A stretch of DNA of 64,000 bases from Vespa crabro (GCF_910589235.1 NW_025813595.1:5968501-6032500), one strand, 5' to 3'. Shown: positions 26,330 to 41,900, numbered from the stretch's first letter. Notes: generated by a model from the letters alone, not told the origin. Numbers and translations: made by a program.

Positions 26330-29300
26330 TGATAGTAATGATAATAACGAAAATAATAGATGTAATAATAACACTAATCAAAATTATAAAGGTAAAACGA
26401 TATTAATAATAATAACTTTAAAAATAATAAAGATAATTTCGATAATAATATTTTTAACAATAATAACGATAATGAGGATAGTCACAATAATAACGATAGT
26501 AATGAAGATAATATCGATAGTAACAATAATATTGATTATAAAGAAAACAATTATAAAACTAATAGTGATAATATCCATAATATCGGTATTAATAATTACA
26601 ATAACAACGATAAAAATAATAATAATATCAATAATAATAAAGACAATAGCGGTAATAATAATAATATCATTGAAAACGCTAATGACGATAATAACGATAA
26701 TACCGAAAATAATAATAATAATAATATTGATAATAACAATAATAGCGATAATAATGATAATAATTACAATAATAACAATAATAATGATAATAATATAATA
26801 ACAAAAACAATAATAAGGATAATAACGGAAATAAAGGTAATAATAATAAATATAATAACGATAAAAAAGATAATAACGATATTAACTTTTATAACAAATA
26901 ACAATAATAAGGATAATAACGAAAATAGATATAATAATAATAAATATAATAAATATAACAATGATAATAACTATTATATCGATAATAATAATAATAATAG
27001 TAAGATTAATAATAATAATAAAAGGAAATAGATAATAACGAAAATATTTATAACAATAGTAACGTTAAAAAAGATAATAATTGTAATAATAAAAACAAAA
27101 TTTAAGATAATAACAATAACAATGATTTTAATAATAATAATAATAGCTATAATCACGATAATATCAATAATAATAATAATAAAAGCATAGTATAATAACG
27201 ATAATAATAAAATAAACATAATAACAATATTAACGATAACAGCGGTAATAACGATAATAATAATATAAATGATAACGATAATAATGATATTAATAATAAT
27301 AACAATAATAACGATAATGACGATAAAACGATTATAATAATAATAATGATGATAATATCGATAGTAAAGATATCAAAGATAATAACAATAATAATAATAA
27401 TGATAGTAACGATAGTAGTAATAATAATACTAACAATTATATCGATAATATCGATAATAATAATAATAATAAGGATAATAATGATAATAAGGATAATAAA
27501 GGAAATAGTAATAGTAATAATAACATTAATAACACCAATAACGATAATAAATATAATAATTACGATAATTACGATGATAATAATAATAATAACGATAAAA
27601 TCGATAATAACGGTATTAATCATAATAATGATATTAATATAAAAGGTAATAACTATAATAATGATAAGAATAATTATAATAACGATAATAAATTTAATAG
27701 CAATAATAATCCTGATAAGCATTATAATATCGATAATAACGATAATAACGAAAGTAATAGTTGTAATAATAACTCTAATAACGATAAGAAAAAATAACAA
27801 AGTTATTAATAATAATAAAAAAATAATAACGATAATAAAGATAATAGCTATCATAATAACGATTATAACGATAATAGCGATAATAGTGGTAGCAGTAATA
27901 ACAATAATTATAATAATAACGATTATAACGATATTGAGTATTACAATTATCAAGGTAGTAGTGATAAAAACAATAATTTTAATGATAATAATAAAAATTA
28001 TATCAATATTAACAGTAAACAATACTAATAATAATAATAACTATAGTAATGATAATATCGATTATAATAGTAATAATAATAACAATAATAATAACGATAA
28101 TAACGATAATAACGATATTAATGATAATAATTATAATAAAGTTAATAATAAAAATAGTAATAATACTAACAATAATAACGATAATATAGATAATACTCAT
28201 AACAATATTAAAGAATATATCGATAATAATAGTAATAATGGTAACAATAAATACGATAATAAAGAAAATAACGATAACAGTAATTACAAAAATATATATA
28301 GTAACAATAATAATGATGATTACGACAATAGTAATAATAATAATAACGATTATAACGATATTGTCGATAATAATAATAATTAAAAATGTAATAACAATAT
28401 TAATGATAATAACGATAATAGTGATAATATCGATAATAATAATAATAATTAGAATAATAACGATAATTACAATAATAATAAAAACAATTATAACGGTGAG
28501 AACAGTAATAAGGATAATAATAAAAACAATATAACTATATTACGATAACAACGTATAATAATAATGACGATATTAACGGTAAAACCATAATAATAAAAAT
28601 TATAAAAATACTAACGATTTTAATAACGATATGAACAATAATAATATTAACAATAATATCGATAACAACGATAATAACGATAATTATAATAGTTATATTT
28701 CTATAATAAGGATTATAACGAAAGAACGACAATTATAGTAACAATAAAAACAATAATAATGATAATAATGATAGTAATAATATTAATAAGATCGATAATA
28801 ATAATAATATCTATAATAATAGAAGTAATAATAACAAAAATAACAATAATAACGATAATAACGATAATATCGATAATTATAATAACGATAATGGCGACAT
28901 TTTTAATGATAATTATAACGATAATAACGTTAATAACGATAATTATAATAATTACAATAACAATATTAACGATAATATCGATATAATAATAACGATATTT
29001 ACGACAAATGTGATAATAATAATAACAACGATGATAACGATAAAAAGATAATAATAATAATAATATTGACGATAATAACGGTAGTTACGCATAATGATAA
29101 TTATGATAATAACAATAGTAATAATAACAATAATGACGATGATATCGGTTATGAATATAATAAAAATAATATAATTAAATATATTGAGGATAATAACGAT
29201 AACATCGATCATAATAACAATAATATCGTTAATAACAACAATAACGATATTAACAATAATTATATAAAAATAATAAAGATAATAAAGATAATAACAGTAA

Positions 29301-29799
29301 ACATATTAATAATAATAAGAATATTAACAATAATATCGATACAAACGATTTCAACGATAATAATTGTAGTAATAATAAAAATAATAACATTACTAACGAT
29401 AATAACGATATTAACCAAACTAATAATAACGATAATAACTATAATATCGATAATAATAATAACAACGTTACCGATAATGTCGGTAATAATAACAATAATA
29501 ATAACGTTAACAACGATAATAACGATAATAATAATTATAGTAATATTAAAAACAATAATAATAAAAATAATTGCGATTATAATTATAATAACGAGAATAA
29601 AAAGAATATTAATAAAAATAATAATGATAATAACAATGATAACGATAATAATAATAAGAATAATAAAGATAACAACGCTATTACCGATAATATAGGTAAT
29701 AATAATAATAATAATAGAAACAATAACAGTAATAATAATAATATCGGTAGTATCAATAATAACGAAAATAACTATATTAATAATAATAATAATAATAAT

Positions 29800-29832
<33 letters not shown>

Positions 29833-30420
29833 TACAATAACGAAAATAACTGTAGTAATGAAAGTAACGTTAATAACGTTAAAAACGATAAAAAATATAA
29901 AAATAATAACGTTAATGACGATAATAACGATAATAGTAATAATAATAATAACAACGATTATATCCAAAATAACGATATAAACAGTTGGAATAATAACAAT
30001 AAAAACAATAATAACAATAATAATGATAATAACGATACTAATAATAATAATAATAATATTGCCTATAACGTTATAAACGATAATTACGATAATAATAATA
30101 AAATCAATAAAGATAATAACGATAATAATTATTATAATAATAAGTATAATAACGAAAATAATAATACAAACGATAATAATACTAATGATTATAACCATAA
30201 TAACGATAATAACGATAATAATAAAAACATTAATAACGATAATAACGTTTATAACGATAATAATTATAACAATAAAATTGAAATTAACGACAATAATTAT
30301 AATAACTAAAATAATAATAACAAAAATAACTATTATTACGGTTATAACAATAATAATAATAACAATAATGACGATAATCACGGTAATAACGATAATAATA
30401 ATAATAATAATGACGATAAT
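24900..30420. repeat. Longest stretch without a recognised duplicated block
   Basis: About 5.5 kb of degenerate array with the usual composition and orientation. It contains the longest pure AAT tract (26,266-26,327). No ordered box series was recognised, so partners may lie outside the window or be too diverged to see. Open frames (for example 29,260-30,381 minus, Ile/Val; 30,185-31,066 plus, Asn/Asp) are repeat artefacts. No RNA gene or transposon remnant seen. Confidence 0.6.
26266..26327 (+). repeat. Longest pure (AAT)n microsatellite seen
   Basis: Sixty-two bases, nearly 21 uninterrupted triplets. It is flanked by GAATGATA on the left and GATGATAGTAATG on the right. A likely length-polymorphic site. 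Confidence 0.92.
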
Positions 30421-30430
30421 AACGTTAATA

Positions 30431-30781
30431 ACGCGTAATAATAATTATAATAATAACAATAGTAATAATAGCAATAAAAACGATGGTAACGATATGGAAG
30501 ATAATGATAATAATAATAATAACAATATTAAGGATAATAACGATAACATCAATAATAATAAAAACATAAATATTGATAATAACGATAATAACGATGATAA
30601 CGAAATAAATAATAAAAATAATAATAACGATAATAGAGATAATAAAGATAATAACAGTAATAATAACATCAATAATAGCGATTATAACAATAATAACGAT
30701 AATAACGATAATAATAACATTAATAATAGCGATAATAACGATAATAACGATAATAACGATAATATCGATAATAATAATAAT

Positions 30782-30829
<48 letters not shown>

Positions 30830-31000
30830 TATAATAATAATAATATTAATAATAACGATAATAAATATAACAACGTTAATATTACAAGTAATAATAACAA
30901 TAACATCATTATTAAAGATAATAAAGATAATAACAATAATAATAATAACAGTAATATCAATAGAAATCATAACAATATTAACGATAATAACGATAATAAT
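30431..31000 (+). repeat. ACGCGT block, copy 2 (partner 45,844-46,365)
   Basis: ACGCGT at 30,431-30,436, ATGGAAGATAATG 63 bp later, CATTATTAAAGATAATAAAG at 30,906 and TAGAAATCAT at 30,961. The offset to the 45.8-kb copy is 15,413, 15,365 and 15,364. The ACGCGT to CATTATT distance is 475 bp here, 427 bp at 45.8 kb and only 214-224 bp in the 19.6- and 41.8-kb copies. Two subfamilies are therefore visible. Confidence 0.82.
30782..30829 (+). repeat. Pure (TAA)n microsatellite
   Basis: About 48 bp of uninterrupted triplets inside the ACGCGT block. The equivalent stretch in the 45.8-kb copy (around 46,160-46,215) is interrupted and shorter, in line with the 48-bp length difference between the blocks. 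Confidence 0.85.
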
Positions 31001-31189
31001 TATAATAATAATAAAAATAATAACGATCATAATGATAAAAACGGTAATAGTAATTATAACAAATAAATTAATAACGATTAAAACGATAATAATAATAACA
31101 TTAATAACGATAAAGACGATTATAACGATAATAATAATACTAAAAATAACAATAATAACAGAAAGAATGACAAAAAATATAATAACATT

Positions 31190-32840
31190 AATAACGATAA
31201 TAACGATATTAACGAAAATAACGATAATAATAATAGCAATAATAACTATAATAATCATAATAACGATATTATAGTAATAAAAATAAAGATAATATCGATA
31301 ACAAGTTAAATAATAATAGTAATAACAACGATAATAACGATAATATCGATAATAATTATAACGACAATAACGACAATAATAATAATAATATTAACGATAA
31401 TAAGAATAATAATAATAACATCGATAATAATAATAACACTAATATCGTTAATAAGGGTAATTACGATAATAACAGTAATAACGATAATATATATAAAACG
31501 ATAATAATAATAATAATAAAATCGATAATAACGATATTAACGATAATAACAATAATAACGATAATAATTATAATAATAATAAAGAAGAAAACCTTATTAA
31601 CAGAAATAACGATAATAATAATAACAATAATAACGATAATATAAATAATATTCATAATAACGATAATTATAATTACAATAATAACAATAATAACGATAAT
31701 AACAGTAATTCCAATAACAATAATAACGATAGTAACCAAATAACGATAATAATAATAACAATTATAAGGATAATAACTAAAATAACGATATTAGCAATAA
31801 CTATAATAACTATAATTACGATAATAACAATAGTAATAATGACAATAATATCGAAAACAACGATAAAAAAGATATTAATCGTAATAAAAGTAAAGATAAT
31901 ATCGGTAAAGTGGATAATAATAATAATAATATATTCGATAATAACGATAATAAAAATAATAATAATAATAATAACGATAATATCGCTAATAGAAACAACT
32001 ATAAATTCGATAATAATGATATTAATGAAAATAACTGAAGTAATATATGTATATATGACAATAATAACGATAATAACAATAATAATAATAACATCAATAT
32101 CGATAATTACGATGATAACGATAGTAATAATTACAATAATGAAGATAACAAAGATGATAATGATAATAATAATAATAAAAATATTATCGATAATAAGGCT
32201 AATTACGAAAATAACGGTAATAAAGATAATAACAATAATAACTACAATAATAATAATAATAATAAGCATACGAACGATAATAACGATAATAATAAATATA
32301 ATAATAATGATAATAACGATATTAACGATAATAACGACAGTAATAATTACAATACAAACGATAACCTATAATAATTATAATAACGATAATTATAAGACCA
32401 ATAATTACTATAATAACGATATTAACAAAAATAATAATAATAAGAATAATAACGATAATATAGAAATAACGATAATAATAATAACAATTATAACAATAAT
32501 AACCATAATAATAATAATAATAATAATATTATGGTTAATAACGATAATTACGATAATAATAACAGTATTAATAACGATGATAAGCATAATAACGATAACA
32601 TCGATAATAGCAATATCAATAATATCGATAATAACAATAATAACGATAAGAATGAAAATAATAATAATGATAATAGTGATAACAAATATAATAACGATAG
32701 TAATAATGACAAATATAACGATAATAACTGTAATGATGATAACAATAAGAACGACAATTACGATAATATCGATAATAATATTAACATTATTAACATTCAT
32801 AGCGATAACTGTTATAATAATAATAACATGTACATCGATA
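31190..32840 (+). repeat. Duplicated block, partner 44,210-45,570
   Basis: Landmarks are AAAAAATATAATAACATTAA (about 31,173 / 44,201), TAACGATATTATAG (31,261 / 44,290), CGGTAAAGTGGATA (31,903 / 44,861), ATTCGATAATAATG followed by ATTAATGAAAATAACT, and AACATGTA (AACATG at 32,825 / 45,555). Offsets are 13,029, 12,958 and 12,730. In both copies the block ends in a TAACATTATTAAC run before AACATGTA. No coding conservation. Confidence 0.8.
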
Positions 32841-32849
32841 ATAAGGATA

Positions 32850-33133
32850 ATAATAACACTAACAGTAACAATAATAACGATAATAACTATAACAACGATG
32901 ATAATAATAACGATAATAATTTTAATAACGATAATAACGATACTAACGAAAATGACGATAATAATAATAATAAGAATAAAAATAAAAACGATAATAACAA
33001 TAATTATTAGAACAATAATAACGATATTAAGGATAATAACGATAATGATAATAACAATAATAACGATAACAACGATAAGAACGATAATAGTAATCTTAAT
33101 AATAACGAAAATAAGGATAATGACGATAACAAC

Positions 33134-33172
<39 letters not shown>

Positions 33173-34980
33173 GACAGTAACGATATTAACGATATTGACG
33201 TTAATAACAATAATATCGATAAGAATAAAACGTTAATAACGATTACAGTAATAATAATAATATCGATAGTAACAAAAGTTAAGATAATTACGATAAAATT
33301 AATAATAATAACGATAAAAAGGATATCAACGATAACAGCGATAATAATGATAAAGCAATAATAATAACAATAATAACGATAATAACAATTATAATGAGAT
33401 CATTAATATTGATAATAACGGTAATAATTTTGATAGTAATAATAATATTATTAATGATAATAACAATAAAATCGATATCAAAACGATAATAAAAATATTT
33501 ATAATAATAACGATATAGAGATAATCACGATGAAAACGATAATAACGATGACAATAATAACGAGAATAACCATAATATCGATAATAATAACAATATTAAA
33601 GAAAATAACGATAATAATAATAATAATAAAAACTATAAAAACGATAATAAAGATTGTTACGATAATAATATTAACAATATTAAAGACAATATTCATAATA
33701 ATAAAAACGATAATAACGATAATATGGATAATTACGATAATAATAATATCGATAATGACGGTAATAATAATAATAATAATAAGTATAATAACGATAATTA
33801 CGATAATAACGATAATAATAATAATAATAATAATATCTACAATAACGATAATAGCAATAATAACGAGAAGATAATAATAATAATATCAATAATAACGATA
33901 AAAATGGCAATAATACTAATAATAATAATAAAAATAATACTAACGTTAATGACAATAATAAAGATAATAGTAGTATTAGTAATATCTATATTAACAATAA
34001 TAACGATAATAGCGATCATAATAATATCGATAACAAAGACAAAATCGAAACCATTGATAAAAATATTAACGATCATATCGATAATAAAAATAATAATATT
34101 AACGTTAATGTCGATAATAATAATTAATATAATATTTATAATAACGATAATAACGGTAATAATAATAGTAATAAAAAAAATAATATCAATAATAAGACTA
34201 ATAAAGATAATAACAATAATAACGATAATAATAAATACGTTAATATCGATAATAATAATAACAGTAATAACAATAACAACGATAATAACAATAAGAATAA
34301 TACAATTAATATCGTTAATAACTATAATAATGATGATAACGATAATAATTATAAAAGTGATAGCAATAATATCAATATTTACAATAATAATAAAATTAAT
34401 AATGTTAGAGATAATAACGATATTAACGATAATAATGATAATAACGATAATAACGATATTAACGAAAATAATAATAATAATAATTAGGATAATAAACATA
34501 ATAATAATAATTATAATAACGATAATAACGATAATAACAATAATTACGATAATAACGATAATAACCATTATAAAAATGAAGATAGATGTAACAATAATAA
34601 CGATAATGACGATAATAGCCATAATGATAATTCGATAATAACGATAATAATAATAATAATAATAATAATAACGGTTAAAACGACTATAACGATAATAGCT
34701 ATAATAATAATAACGATAATAACGATAATAATTATAATAATAATATTGATCGTAACAATAATAACGATAATGATGATAATAATTGTAATAGTTATAACGA
34801 TTATAAAGATAATAACTATAATAACGATAATAATAATAAAATTTATAACGATACTTACTTTAATAACGAAAATAATTATAGTAATAATAACGATAAAAAA
34901 GATAAAAGCAATAATAATAATTACGATAATAACGTTAATAACAACAATAGTAATATCAATAATAACGATAATAATAATAA
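32850..34980. repeat. Array background
   Basis: Degenerate array with several long near-regular GATAATAAC runs (for example about 33,780-33,860 and 34,430-34,560). No confident second copy. Open frames 33,724-34,638 (plus) and 33,837-34,622 (minus) lie on top of each other and are artefacts. Confidence 0.6.
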
Positions 34981-35009
34981 TAATAACGACATTATAACTA
35001 TAATAAATA

Positions 35010-35680
35010 TAATAACGATATGTTATTAACGTTAAAGACGACAACAGTGGTAATAGAAATAACGATAATAACGATAATAGCGGCAATAAAAATTATAATA
35101 ATAAAGATAATAACGATATAATCGAAAATAAAGATAAAAGCTATAAGAATAATAATAATAAGAACAATAACAATGATAATAAGGATAATAAACCTATTAA
35201 CAGTAACGATAATGCGACCTTAATAATAACAATAATAATAACGATAATAACGATAATAGCAATAATAACGATAATAACTGTATTAACGATATCAATAATA
35301 ACGAAAATAACGTTAATTTCGATATTAATAATAGCAATATAAAAGTTAATAACGATAATAATAATAATAATAACGACATTAATAACTATAATAAATATAT
35401 TAACGTTATGGTATTAACGATAAAAACGACAATAGTAGTAACAATAATAACGATATTATCGAAAATAACAATAATAATGATAATAGTAATAACGATAATA
35501 ACGATATAGCGATTAATAATAATAATAATAATAATATTATTATAAGATGAAATAATAATGAGATAAAATAATAATAATATTAACGATTACAACGAAAATA
35601 ATGATAATAATAGTAGTAATAACAACAATAAAACAATAATAACGATAATAAAGAAAATAACGGTAATTACGATAATAATT
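35010..35680 (+). repeat. K-unit tandem, second site
   Basis: K boxes at 35,020 (ATGTTATTAAC) and 35,408 (ATGGTATTAAC) are 388 bp apart. The intervening words match the 10.3-kb unit in order, including CGGCAATAAAA, TCGAAAATAAAG, AAGCTATAAG, CAGTAACGATAATGCGACC (about 35,200) and TTAATTTCGATATTAATAAT. The same ATTACAACGAAAATAATGAT word that follows K at 10,821 and 58,447 follows here near 35,587. Confidence 0.8.
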
Positions 35681-35744
35681 ATAAGAATAATCTATTTAAC
35701 ATTGATACTAACGTTATGAACGATAATATTAATAATATTAATAA

Positions 35745-36070
35745 CTATAATAACGGTTATAATAATAAGAACGATAATAATATTAATAATAATAACAATA
35801 TTAACTATTATAACGACAATAACAATAATAATAGATGTAATAATAACAATATTAAAAATAATATGTATAATAACGATAATAACGACAATAATAGTAGTAA
35901 TAATGATAGTAATAACAATACTAGTCATAAAAACGATTTTAACGATAATAATAATAACGATAATAACGACTTTAATAATAATAATATTATTACCTTTAGT
36001 AACAATAATAATAATAACGATGTTTATAATAGTAATAATTATAACGATTATAACGATACTAACGATAATA
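35745..36070 (+). repeat. D-E and G boxes
   Basis: An AACAATATTAAAAATAATAT word (box D, about 35,847), AATAGTAGTAATAATGATAG, CATAAAAACGATTTTAACGA (box E, about 35,926) and ACGATGTTTATAATAGTAAT (box G, 36,017) occur in order. Box F, expected 122 bp before G, is missing: the E box occupies that stretch instead. Confidence 0.7.
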
Positions 36071-37438
36071 TTGATAATAACGATAATACCGATAATAACG
36101 ACAATAAAGATAATGATAATAACGATAATAACGATAATAATAATAATAATAATGACGCTAATAAAGATTATAACTACAATAATAAAAATAATATTAATAT
36201 TAATAATAACGATAATAACGATAATAACGATAATATTAATAGTAATAATAGCTATAATATCAATAAGAAAGATAATTACGATAATAACGATAATAATAAT
36301 AACGATAATAACGATAATAAGGATAATAACGACAATTATAATAATAATAATAATAATAACGATAATAACGATAAAACCAATAATAATTTCAGTAATAATA
36401 ACAATAATTTGAATAAAAACGATAATAACGATAATAATAAAAGCAATAAAATCGATAATAACGTTAATAAAAGGAGTAATGATAACAAAATTTGGAATAA
36501 TATATATAGTAACGATAATAACGATAATATTGACAATAATAATAACAATATTTTCGATAATACCGATAATAGTAATAATAATATTAACAATGATAAAGAT
36601 AATAGCGAAAATAATAATAGTAACAATAAAAATAATAATATCGTTATTATCGATAATAACGATAATAATAATAACAATATCAATGATAATATCCATAATA
36701 ATAATAACAATATTAAAGATAGTATCGATAATAATAATAATTATAATAATAACAGTAATATCGACAATAAAGATAATTACATTAATAATAATAACGATTA
36801 TAATGATAATAACGAAAATAAAGATAATAACGATTATAATAATAACGCTAATAACGATAATAATGATAATAATATTATTAATAATAACGATAAAAACGTT
36901 TATAATGGAAATAAGAATAATAACAATATCGATAATTACGATAATAACCATAATAATAATAGATATAATAACATTATGATAACTGTATTAACGATATTAT
37001 AACGATAAAAGCGCTAATTACGATATCCATAATAACAATAATAAACACAATAATAATTACAATAATAAAATTGATAATAACTATAATAGCGATAATAAAC
37101 ATGACGACGACAATGAAGATAATAATAATTACGATAATTACGATAATATCGATAATAATAATAATAATAACGACGTTAATAACTATAATAAATTTATTAA
37201 CGATATGGTGTTAACGATAAAGACGACAATAATAGTAATAGTAATAACGATAATAACGATAATAATGATAATAACGGCAATAAAACTAATTAAATAAAGA
37301 TAATAACGATATTTTCGAAATTAATGATGAAAGTTATAAGAATAATAATAATAAGAACAATAACAATAAGGATAATAAACCTAAAAACAGTAACGATAAT
37401 GCGACCTTAATAATGACAATAATAATAACGATAATAAC

Positions 37439-37492
37439 GATAACAACAATAATAACGATAATAACGATAACAACAATAATAACGATAATAAC
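37439..37492 (+). repeat. Perfect 27-bp tandem duplication
   Basis: A 27-bp unit, three 9-mers beginning GATAACAACAATAATAACG, occurs twice back to back (37,439-37,465 and 37,466-37,492) with no mismatch. The sister copy near 54,87x has only one. This is a recent slippage or unequal-exchange event inside the K unit. Confidence 0.9.
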
Positions 37493-37628
37493 TATATTAA
37501 CGAAATCAATAATATCGAAAATAACGTTAATTTCGATATTAATAATAATATCGATAATAACTATATTAACGATATCAATAATAACGAAAATATCGTTAAT
37601 TTCGATATTAATAATAGCAATATAAAAG
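37491..37628 (+). repeat. Imperfect 69-bp tandem duplication in the K unit
   Basis: ACTATATTAACGA starts at 37,491 and again at 37,560. Both are followed by ATCAATAAT, AACG or ATCG variants and TTAATTTCGATATTAATAAT. With the adjoining 27-bp duplication it accounts for the longer K-K distance here (486 bp against 379, 388 and 406). Confidence 0.85.
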
Positions 37629-38444
37629 ATAATAACGATAACAATAATAATATTATCGACATTAATAACTATAATAAAGGTAATATAGATATGGTATTAA
37701 CGATTGAAACGAAAATAGTAGTAATAGTAACAATAATAATAATAATAAAGATAGTTAAGAAATTATCGAAAATAACGTTAACAACGATCATAATAATAAC
37801 AATAATAATGATAATAACGATAATAGCTATTATAACGATAATAAAGACAGTAATAATTATAATAATAATAGTAATATTAACGATTACAACAAAAATAATT
37901 ATAATAATATTAGTAATAATAACAAATATAACGATAATAACGCTAGTAAAGAAAATAACGCTAATATCGACAATAATAATAACAATATTTACTATAATAA
38001 CAATTATAGTAATAATAATAATAACGATAATAAAGGTTATAATAATAATAATACTAATAATTGTAACAAAAATAATCTGCCCAATAATAACAATAATAAC
38101 GGTTATGACAAGAATAATATTAATAATAATAATGATAATAATGATAATAACAATATAATCGATAATAATAAATACAATATTAACGATAATAACGATAATA
38201 TCGACAATGATAATATTAACAAGAGCGTGAATTGTGATAACTATAAACTCGATAAAACTGATATTAATGAAAATAATTATAATAATAATATTAAATAATA
38301 CACTAATACGGATAATAACAATAATAGTAATAACAATAATACGATTATTACGATAATAACGATAATAATAAGTTTAATAATAAAATCGATAATAAGGTTA
38401 ATTACGATAATAACGGTAAAAATGATAATAACTATAATAACGAC

Positions 38445-38491
<47 letters not shown>
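38445..38491 (+). repeat. Pure (AAT)n microsatellite
   Basis: Forty-seven bases of uninterrupted triplets immediately after the I-J block. Confidence 0.9.
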
Positions 38492-38492
<1 letters not shown>

Positions 38493-38499
38493 GATAATA

Positions 38500-38975
38500 A
38501 CGATATCAATGGCAATAACGATAATAACGTTTTAATAAATATATTATTAAAGATAATAATGATAATAACGATGCTAACAATAGTAGCGATAATAATAATA
38601 ACAACAAAAGCAATAATAAAGAAAATAACGACAGTATATTTATAATAATATCGATAATAACAATGATAATAATAGTAATAATAAAGGTAATAACAATAAA
38701 AAAGTATCTAACGATAATAATAATAACAGCAATAATAATGATAATAATAGAAGTAATACTACCTAAATTAAGAATAATTACTATAATAACGATTATAACG
38801 ATAACATTAGTAGTAATAATAACAATAATAACAATAATAACGATAATAACGCTTATAACAATGTTAACGATAATAATATTATCGATAAGAACGATAATAA
38901 CAATAATAGTAATAATAATAATTTTAATGACGATAATATCGGTAATAATAATAATAACAATAATATTAATAGGGA
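38500..38975. repeat. Array background
   Basis: Degenerate array between the I-J block and the large duplicated block. Contains an AATATATTATTAAAGATAAT word (about 38,540) resembling box B without a box A. No gene seen. Confidence 0.6.
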
Positions 38976-38979
38976 TAAT

Positions 38980-41900
38980 AAAGATGATAGAGATTATAAT
39001 AATAACGATTAAAAAGATAACAACGGCAATAATGATAATAGCAATAATAACGATAACATCTGTGATAAAAATAACAGTATTAACGATATTAAATAAAATA
39101 GTAATAACAATGATAACGATAACAACGATAATAACATTAATGATAATAATAATAAAAACGAAAATAAGTATAATAAAGGTGACATCGATAATAATAATAA
39201 AAATAATAATGATAATAACGATAATAACGATAATAATAATACTAATACTAACGTTAATAAAGATAATAATAATCGTATTAAAGACAATAACGATAATAAC
39301 ACTACTAACGATAATAGCGATAATAATAAGAGCAACAAAATAATATTAACGTTAATAATTATAGTAACAATTATATAATAATGGCGGTAATAACGATAAC
39401 AACGGTAATAATGATAATAACGATAGTAACGATAATAACAATGATAATAATAGTAATAATAAAGATAATAATGATGTAAATGATTATAACGATAATAATA
39501 ATAACAACTATTACGATAATAACTGATATGATATTAAGAATGATAATAATATTAACAATAATAAAAACAATAATGACTATCACGATAAAAAAGATAATAA
39601 TAGGAGTAATAATAACAATATTAAGAATAATGAATGTAATAACGATAATAACAATAATAATAGTAGTAATAAAAAAAGTAATAACAATAATAACGATAAA
39701 AACAAATTTAACGATAATAATAATGGTGATAATTACGATAATACCAATAATAATAATAACTATAATAACGATAATAACGATTATAGAGATAATAATAATT
39801 ATAGTAATAATAGCGATATTATAGATAATAACGACAAAATAATAATAATAATTATAACGATAATAACGTTAATAACGATAAAAATAATAGAAAAATAACA
39901 ATAATATCAGTAATAACGATAAAATCGATAATAATAAATAAGATAATATCGATTACAACGATAATAATAATAACAATATTAAGGGTAATATCGATCATAA
40001 AATCAACAATATCGAAGATTATATTGGTAATAATAATAACAATATCGATAATAATAATAACAATAATAACAATAATACCGCTACTAACTATAATATCGTT
40101 AATAACAATAACGATAATAATGATAATAGCGATAAAAGCTATAACGATATTAACGATAATATAGACAATATTAAAGATAATAATGATAATAATTTAAAAA
40201 CGATAATAATTATTATAATAATAATAGTAATAACGATAATAATGATAATTACGATAATAGCGGTAATAATAATAAAATTAATAACGCTAATAACGATATT
40301 AAAGAAAATAATAATTATAATAATAATAAAAAAATTATTAACGATAACAATGAGAATAATGATAATAATAGTAGTATTAATAACAATAATAACAATAATA
40401 ACGATTATAAAGATAATAACGATAATTATGAAAATAACAATTATAATAATAACGAAAATAGTAGAATTAATAATAACGATAATAATAATAATAATAATAA
40501 TAATACCGATAATTACAATAATATCAATAATAATAATAACTATATTAACGATAATTACGATGATGATAAAAATAATAATATAAATATTAAAAATTATAAT
40601 CACCAGAATTATAACAAAAATACCAGTTATGATAATAATAATATAAATAATAATAACGATAATAATGATAATAAAGATAACAATAATAATAATAATATCA
40701 TTAATACGCACAATAATAACAATAATAACGGTTATGTGAATAATAATAATAATAATAATAACGATAATAATGATAATAACGATATAATCGATTAGAATAA
40801 TTACAATAATAACGATAATAACTCTAATAATGATAATAATACTAATAATTATAACGATAAAAACGATAATATCGATAATAATAATATTAATAAGAGCGAT
40901 AATAACGTTAATAGTAATAAGTATAAAATCGATAGTAATGATATTAATGAAAATATCCATAATAATAATAATAAATAGAACACTACTAACGATAATAACA
41001 ATAACAATAATTACAATAATAACGATTATTAATATAATAACGATAATAGTTAGAATAATAATAATATCGAAAATATGGTTTATTACGAAAATAACGGTAA
41101 TAATGAAATTAACTATAATAACGACAATAATAATAATAATAATAATAAAGATAATAACGATAATAACGATAATAGCGATTATAATAAAAACAACAATAAA
41201 GATAACAACGATATTAACAATAATAACAATAATAACAATTATAGCGATAATAACAATAATAAAGATGATAACGATAATAATAATAACAGTAATAACAATA
41301 ATATCGACAATAACGATAATAACGATAATACTAATAACAATTATAACGATAATAACGATAATAACAATAATATTAATAATAATAATAATAATGATAACAA
41401 TAATAAGGATAATAGCAATAATAATAATAACAAAATTAACGATTATATTGATTATAAAGATAATGATAGTAACGATAATAATAATTATAATAATAACTAA
41501 TTACAATAATAATAATAGAAAAGATAATAATAATAATGATTATAACCATAATAACGATAATAACGATAATAATAATAAAATTAATAACGATAATAACGAT
41601 TATGACGATAATAATAATAACAACAACATTGATAATAACGACAATAATCATAATAACTGTAATAATAATAACAAAAATAACTATTAAAACGGTAATAACA
41701 AAAATAATAATATCAATAATGACGATAATAACGGTAATAACGATAATAATAATTATAATAATGACGATAATAACGGTAATAACGCGTAATAATAAATACA
41801 ACAGTAACAATAGTAATAATAGCAATAAGAACGATGGTAACGAAATGGAAGATAATGGTAATAATATTAATTACAAAATTAAGGATAATAACGTTAATAA

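Larger units (their letters stand above)
36670..38350 (+). repeat. Duplicated block, copy 1 (partner 54,105-55,740)
   Basis: Landmarks are ATCCATAATAATAATAAC (36,691 / 54,128), ACATTATGA (about 36,970 / 54,408), ATATGG of K (37,203 / 54,617), a TTCGAAATTAATGATGAAAG run (about 37,314 / 54,736), the second K box (37,691 / 55,025), AATAATC plus CCC (38,071 / 55,432) and box J (38,221 / 55,623). Offsets are 17,437, 17,414, 17,334, 17,361 and 17,402. The copy contains K tandem plus I-J block in one run, showing that these modules are adjacent in the parental unit. Confidence 0.87.

Noticed and set aside
35716..37002. 428-codon Asn/Asp frame, almost exactly overlapped by a 419-codon minus-strand frame (35,692-36,951)
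   Set aside because: Complete antisense overlap of two equally long frames is the signature of a stop-poor repeat, not of two genes.
37401..37628. CRISPR-like regularly spaced repeats
   Set aside because: The doublets here and elsewhere are direct tandem duplications without unique spacers, and the whole window is repeat.
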